Part shown: piece after piece, positions 6,698 to 9,013 of the stretch
Numbering within the stretch: position 1 is the stretch's first letter
Layout: every line of letters begins with the position of its first letter
NCBI GenBank assembly: GCA_022545745.1
Contig: JACZQL010000026.1
Location: 1 to 9,013, forward strand
Length of the DNA stretch: 9,013 bases
Direction of reading: 5' to 3'
DNA from: Deltaproteobacteria bacterium
Lineage (GTDB): Bacteria; Desulfobacterota_B; Binatia; UBA9968
Made by a program: the position numbers and the translations under genes
Notes under the pieces: generated by a model
What the model was told of the DNA's origin: nothing
The model's input: only the letters and a program-made list of their open reading frames with translations
Databases searched by the model: none

Positions 6698-8137
6698 TTA
6701 ACCGGATAACTCTGTGGTTATGTCGCTCCACTCCGGCCTGGCGACGGTCCACTTGAGTGTCTGTGCCCGGGCCAGAAATCGGTCTTTGTCTCTGCGAAAT
6801 TCGAGGACTCCATCCATGATGTACTTGATGTTGTTCAGGCTCTGGTCATCCAAGGTCCCCTCCTCCACGACAAAGATCGTTGAAACCCCGGCAAAGTGCC
6901 CGGAGCGCGCCATAAAGGCAATGAAGCGCTGGACATAAGGAAGGTCAAAGTTGAGGAACAAGCTGGATATGGAATCAATCACCCTTCTCCCGGCACCCAC
7001 CTGTTGATCCGTCTGACCAACCGCAGCTCCCGCTTCAGATATCAGCGTGGAGAGATCTGAAAGATCGAGGGGGCCCCTTATGGCGAACCTCTCTGAGGAT
7101 TTGACTTTTCCACCACAGGAATAAACATCCACAAAACACATTCGGTTTTGTGATTCATGGGTCGCGAGGTTCGGACTGTTCTTTACGAGTTCCTTGCGTA
7201 CGAACGAAGGATCGTCATCCAGGCAAATGAATATTCCATTTTCCCCCTTCTCAAGCCCCTGGCCGAGAAACAGGCGGGAGAACCTGGATTTTCCGCACCC
7301 TAATCCGCCGGTCACGAGGATATTGGACCCCTGGGGTACGGCGCCCAGAAAGGGAAATGCAAAATAATCTCCCCCTGGGGTTATGGAGGTTAAGGGGGTA
7401 CCCCGCTCGAGAACCACGAACTCTTCCCGAGCTGCAGGGGTTTGCTCTCTGATGACCTCTCGGATGACAGTTGGTTGTGGAGCTGTTGGCTGAGGAGCCG
7501 TTGGTTGTGGAGGAGCCTCCGTGAAAATGGTGGGTTGCTCCACGACGGGTGGTGATTGTTGGGGTGCCGGCTTTGGTGGTTCCTCGAGCGGTGGCGGTGG
7601 CTGGAATGTAGATGTCGGCGGTTCCGCTGGTGGAGGCAGTGGCTCAAATACCGGCCTTGGCTGTTCAAAGACAGGTGACGGTTGGAAGGTCGATTGTGGT
7701 TGCTGTGGCGGTGGAACCGGCGGCTCGAATGCCTGCATTGGCTGGTCCACCTTATTCGCAGCCCGACGTTCTATTAGGCTCTTTACCTTGGCCTTGAGGA
7801 CCTTCAGTGGGAAGGGCTTTGTCAGGTAATCATCTGCCCCAACGTTATACCCTTTAATCTTCTCGTCATCTGTGGAAAGGGCCGTGAGCATAATAATCGG
7901 CGTCAAAGCGAACTGGGGCAACTCACGGAGACTTCGGCAGACCTCGTAACCATCCACCTCCGGCATCATCACGTCGAGGATAATCAGATCCGGAGCCTGC
8001 TGGGGAATCATGGCCAAGGCATCCTTGCCGTTGTAGGCGCAATGGACCTCGTACCCCTCCGTTCCCAAGGCCATCTGGTAAAGTTCACAGAAGTGCTGGT
8101 CATCCTCAGCGATAAATATTTTTTTCGCACCAGGCAT
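6698..8137 (-). CDS. Receiver domain fused by a proline-rich linker to a KaiC-like RecA-fold ATPase
   Basis: The 479-residue protein begins with a complete response-regulator receiver (1-125): acidic D12/D13, phospho-site D55 in LDVMMPEVDG, T85 and K107 in LTKPF. Residues 133-223 are an extended proline-rich linker. Residues 245-479 are a KaiC/RAD55-type RecA-fold domain with Walker A TGGLGCGKS (276-284) and a Walker B strand RRVIDSISSLF (384-394, D388). Where KaiC proteins usually carry a Glu pair this one has D307-D308-D309. The conserved entry motif (G-I/L-PGLD) and the C-terminal KMRG are missing, so the ATPase domain is divergent. It reads as a regulator whose ATPase may be controlled by receiver phosphorylation; the output is unknown. 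It starts 9 bp after the KaiC-like gene with a clear GAGGA ribosome binding site. Receiver and P-loop are certain; the KaiC-family label is likely. Confidence 0.88.
   Translation of the reverse strand: MPGAKKIFIAEDDQHFCELYQMALGTEGYEVHCAYNGKDALAMIPQQAPDLIILDVMMPEVDGYEVCRSLRELPQFALTPIIMLTALSTDDEKIKGYNVGADDYLTKPFPLKVLKAKVKSLIERRAANKVDQPMQAFEPPVPPPQQPQSTFQPSPVFEQPRPVFEPLPPPAEPPTSTFQPPPPLEEPPKPAPQQSPPVVEQPTIFTEAPPQPTAPQPTAPQPTVIREVIREQTPAAREEFVVLERGTPLTSITPGGDYFAFPFLGAVPQGSNILVTGGLGCGKSRFSRLFLGQGLEKGENGIFICLDDDPSFVRKELVKNSPNLATHESQNRMCFVDVYSCGGKVKSSERFAIRGPLDLSDLSTLISEAGAAVGQTDQQVGAGRRVIDSISSLFLNFDLPYVQRFIAFMARSGHFAGVSTIFVVEEGTLDDQSLNNIKYIMDGVLEFRRDKDRFLARAQTLKWTVARPEWSDITTELSG
7469..7741 (-). repeat. 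Proline-rich linker with internal amino-acid repeats
   Basis: This stretch encodes residues 133-223 of the receiver-KaiC protein, rich in Pro, Gln and Glu. Two units starting S-T-F-Q-P (residues 149 and 176) lie 27 residues apart and align over about 12 positions, and APQPT recurs at a five-residue period near 210-223. It looks like a flexible tether that can change length by repeat slippage. Confidence 0.7.
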
Positions 8138-8143
8138 ATTCTT

Positions 8144-8148
8144 TCCTC
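8144..8148 (-). promoter_or_regulatory. Ribosome binding site of the receiver-KaiC gene
   Basis: GAGGA on the minus strand (8148-8144) lies six bases before the ATG at 8137 and overlaps the TGA stop of the upstream KaiC-like gene (8149-8147). Stop codon and Shine-Dalgarno are interleaved, supporting coupled translation and fixing this start. Confidence 0.7.
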
Positions 8149-8860
8149 AAATGATCTGCTTCAGTGTGATCCCTTTCTCTTTGTGGATATTGAATTGATG
8201 CTCTACGAGATCGATGGCCGTCCCGCGCATCTTGCGGACTAAAAGGGTTCGGCTGAGGCGCTCCCGTATTCGGCAGACGCTTAACTCAACAACGCCAGCG
8301 ACCATGTACTGTTCGACGCCAAGTCCGCCTGAGTGTCCCGCAGAATTGTAGGAGGTCAGTAGGTTCGTTGTCCCCATATGATCTTGGAGGGCATGAACTA
8401 AGGTACGCACATGTTCTTGGGTAGCAGAGGCGGAGTCAGAGGAGCTAATCAAGGGACCCACAGGGTCGATTACAACCCGTGAGGCCTCCATCCTTTTCAC
8501 ATAACTGGCCAAGTCTCCAACCGTCTTTGCTACATCGATGCCTCCACCTCTAGCTGCCCCTGCACGACCGGTGAAATAGGGTGAAGCATCCAGAATCAAG
8601 AGTCGCTTCTCTTCCATGAATTTCAAAAGGTTCCAACCAAGGGATGCGGCCTCTTCTACGATGTCTGCTGGTCTCTCATCCACGGCGACATAGACGGCCT
8701 TTTCTCCGTTCATTAGGCCGTTGAGCACGAACTGGACGCAGAAAATACTTTTCCCCGTGCCAGGCTCTCCGGTGACTAGATAGGATTTGTATGGAGGGAA
8801 CCCTCCTCCAATCAGAGGATCAAGGCCAGGGATACCCGTGGAGACCCGTTTTTTCTCCAT
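8147..8860 (-). CDS. Single-domain KaiC-like RecA-superfamily ATPase
   Basis: This 237-residue protein is a one-domain member of the KaiC/RadA-like ATPase group (COG0467 type). Visible elements are STGIPGLDPLIGGGFP at 7-22, Walker A GEPGTGKS at 31-38, Walker B strand RVVID at 128-132, and VRKMRGTAIDLVEHQFNI at 208-225, the C-terminal arginine-containing motif typical of hexameric KaiC relatives. The catalytic Glu pair position reads D61-E62, so one acidic residue is kept as Glu and ATP hydrolysis is plausible. There is no second KaiC domain and no C-terminal autophosphorylation region, so it is not a clock KaiC. It is the first gene of the operon with the receiver-KaiC and receiver-PAS proteins. 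The ATG at 8860 directly precedes the family's N-terminus but has no good Shine-Dalgarno; the leader is AT-rich. Its likely role is a signalling ATPase; its target is unknown. Confidence 0.9.
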   Translation of the reverse strand: MEKKRVSTGIPGLDPLIGGGFPPYKSYLVTGEPGTGKSIFCVQFVLNGLMNGEKAVYVAVDERPADIVEEAASLGWNLLKFMEEKRLLILDASPYFTGRAGAARGGGIDVAKTVGDLASYVKRMEASRVVIDPVGPLISSSDSASATQEHVRTLVHALQDHMGTTNLLTSYNSAGHSGGLGVEQYMVAGVVELSVCRIRERLSRTLLVRKMRGTAIDLVEHQFNIHKEKGITLKQII

Positions 8861-8888
8861 TTATTAATAAGTTACCAAAATCACGCCC

Positions 8889-8914
8889 CCGTTGCAAAGT
8901 TTATGTTGCAACGG
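8889..8914. promoter_or_regulatory. Perfect 9-bp inverted repeat upstream of the KaiC-like operon
   Basis: CCGTTGCAA (8889-8897) and TTGCAACGG (8906-8914) form a perfect inverted repeat with an eight-base spacer, 28 bp upstream of the ATG at 8860. On the minus strand one arm contains TTGCAA (8897-8892), a possible -35, with TAACTT at 8874-8869 as a weak -10 after 17 bp. The symmetry and position suit an operator for a dimeric repressor or activator. A transcript hairpin is the alternative, but no T tract follows directly on either strand. Confidence 0.45.
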
Positions 8915-9013
8915 CTCGCCGGTGAGGCTAATATCACCGATCGTGCCGTTTCCGCTAAGAAAAAATATCGCCGCCATAGCGGGTTACATCCCCGGTGAAC
9001 AGCCGCAAGATGG
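8915..9013. other. Right-edge non-coding region with small inverted and direct repeats
   Basis: CGGTGA (8920-8925) pairs with TCACCG (8934-8939), and CCGGTGA recurs at 8992-8998. CCGC-CATA-GCGG (8971-8982) is a short perfect hairpin, and GGG-TTACAT-CCC (8981-8992) is another. I recognise no riboswitch class or gene here. It could be a leader or promoter zone for the minus-strand operon or for a gene beyond the edge. Confidence 0.3.

Noticed and set aside
7521..7829. Glycine-rich plus-strand open frame of 102 codons
   Set aside because: It is the antisense of the proline-rich linker: Pro codons CCN read backwards give Gly codons GGN. It has no independent support.
5218..8860. A circadian Kai clock
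   Set aside because: The KaiC-like proteins have one ATPase domain each, no C-terminal autophosphorylation segment is visible, and there is no kaiA or kaiB.
8889..8914. The inverted repeat as an intrinsic terminator of an upstream gene
   Set aside because: The next bases on the minus strand are GGGCGTGA and on the plus strand CTCGCCGG, with no T tract on either side.
8903..8998. Plus-strand ATG frame of 31 codons at the right edge
   Set aside because: Very short, no ribosome binding site, begins inside the inverted repeat and resembles no family I know.
8955..9013. Minus-strand frame entering from the right edge and ending in TAG at 8955-8957
   Set aside because: Only 18 residues are visible and another minus-strand frame is open over the same bases, so the end of an upstream gene cannot be distinguished from chance.

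Overview
The window holds eight protein-coding genes (one cut by the left edge) and nothing that looks like an RNA gene, insertion sequence or CRISPR array. The moderate G+C content, Shine-Dalgarno-led overlapping genes and the families present point to a free-living environmental bacterium. Widely scattered lineages (for example Methylomirabilota/NC10, Tectomicrobia, Nitrospirota or former Deltaproteobacteria) combine single-domain KaiC-like ATPases, LarC and a compact bio cluster, so no phylum can be named from the sequence alone.

Layout, left to right. Bases 1-1737 are on the plus strand: the C-terminal part of a luciferase-like flavin/F420 monooxygenase, then an intact larC, whose product inserts nickel into the nickel-pincer cofactor. 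Bases 1745-5008 are on the minus strand and form a tight biotin cluster transcribed bioF > bioA > bioD. It covers the steps from pimeloyl thioester to dethiobiotin; bioA overlaps bioF by 17 nt, and bioA/bioD share one base in TAATG. larC and bioD converge with only 7 bp between stop codons. bioB and the pimelate-supply genes (bioC/bioH or bioW) are not here.

Bases 5018-5217 are a non-coding gap with two weak terminator-like hairpins in the minus direction. Bases 5218-8860, also minus, form a three-gene signalling operon: a single-domain KaiC-like RecA-fold ATPase, then an intact receiver domain joined by a long proline-rich linker to a second, divergent KaiC-like ATPase domain, then a receiver-PAS-histidine-kinase-like protein. 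The last lacks the phospho-accepting histidine and key ATP-site residues, so it looks like a pseudokinase. Spacings of 9 and 13 bp support co-expression. This operon is the most unusual part of the window: a possible phosphorylation-gated KaiC-family switch of unknown output, with no KaiA or KaiB in view.

Bases 8861-9013 are non-coding as far as can be seen. They carry a perfect 9-bp inverted repeat just upstream of the signalling operon and several smaller inverted and direct repeats, which suggests an operator or structured leader.
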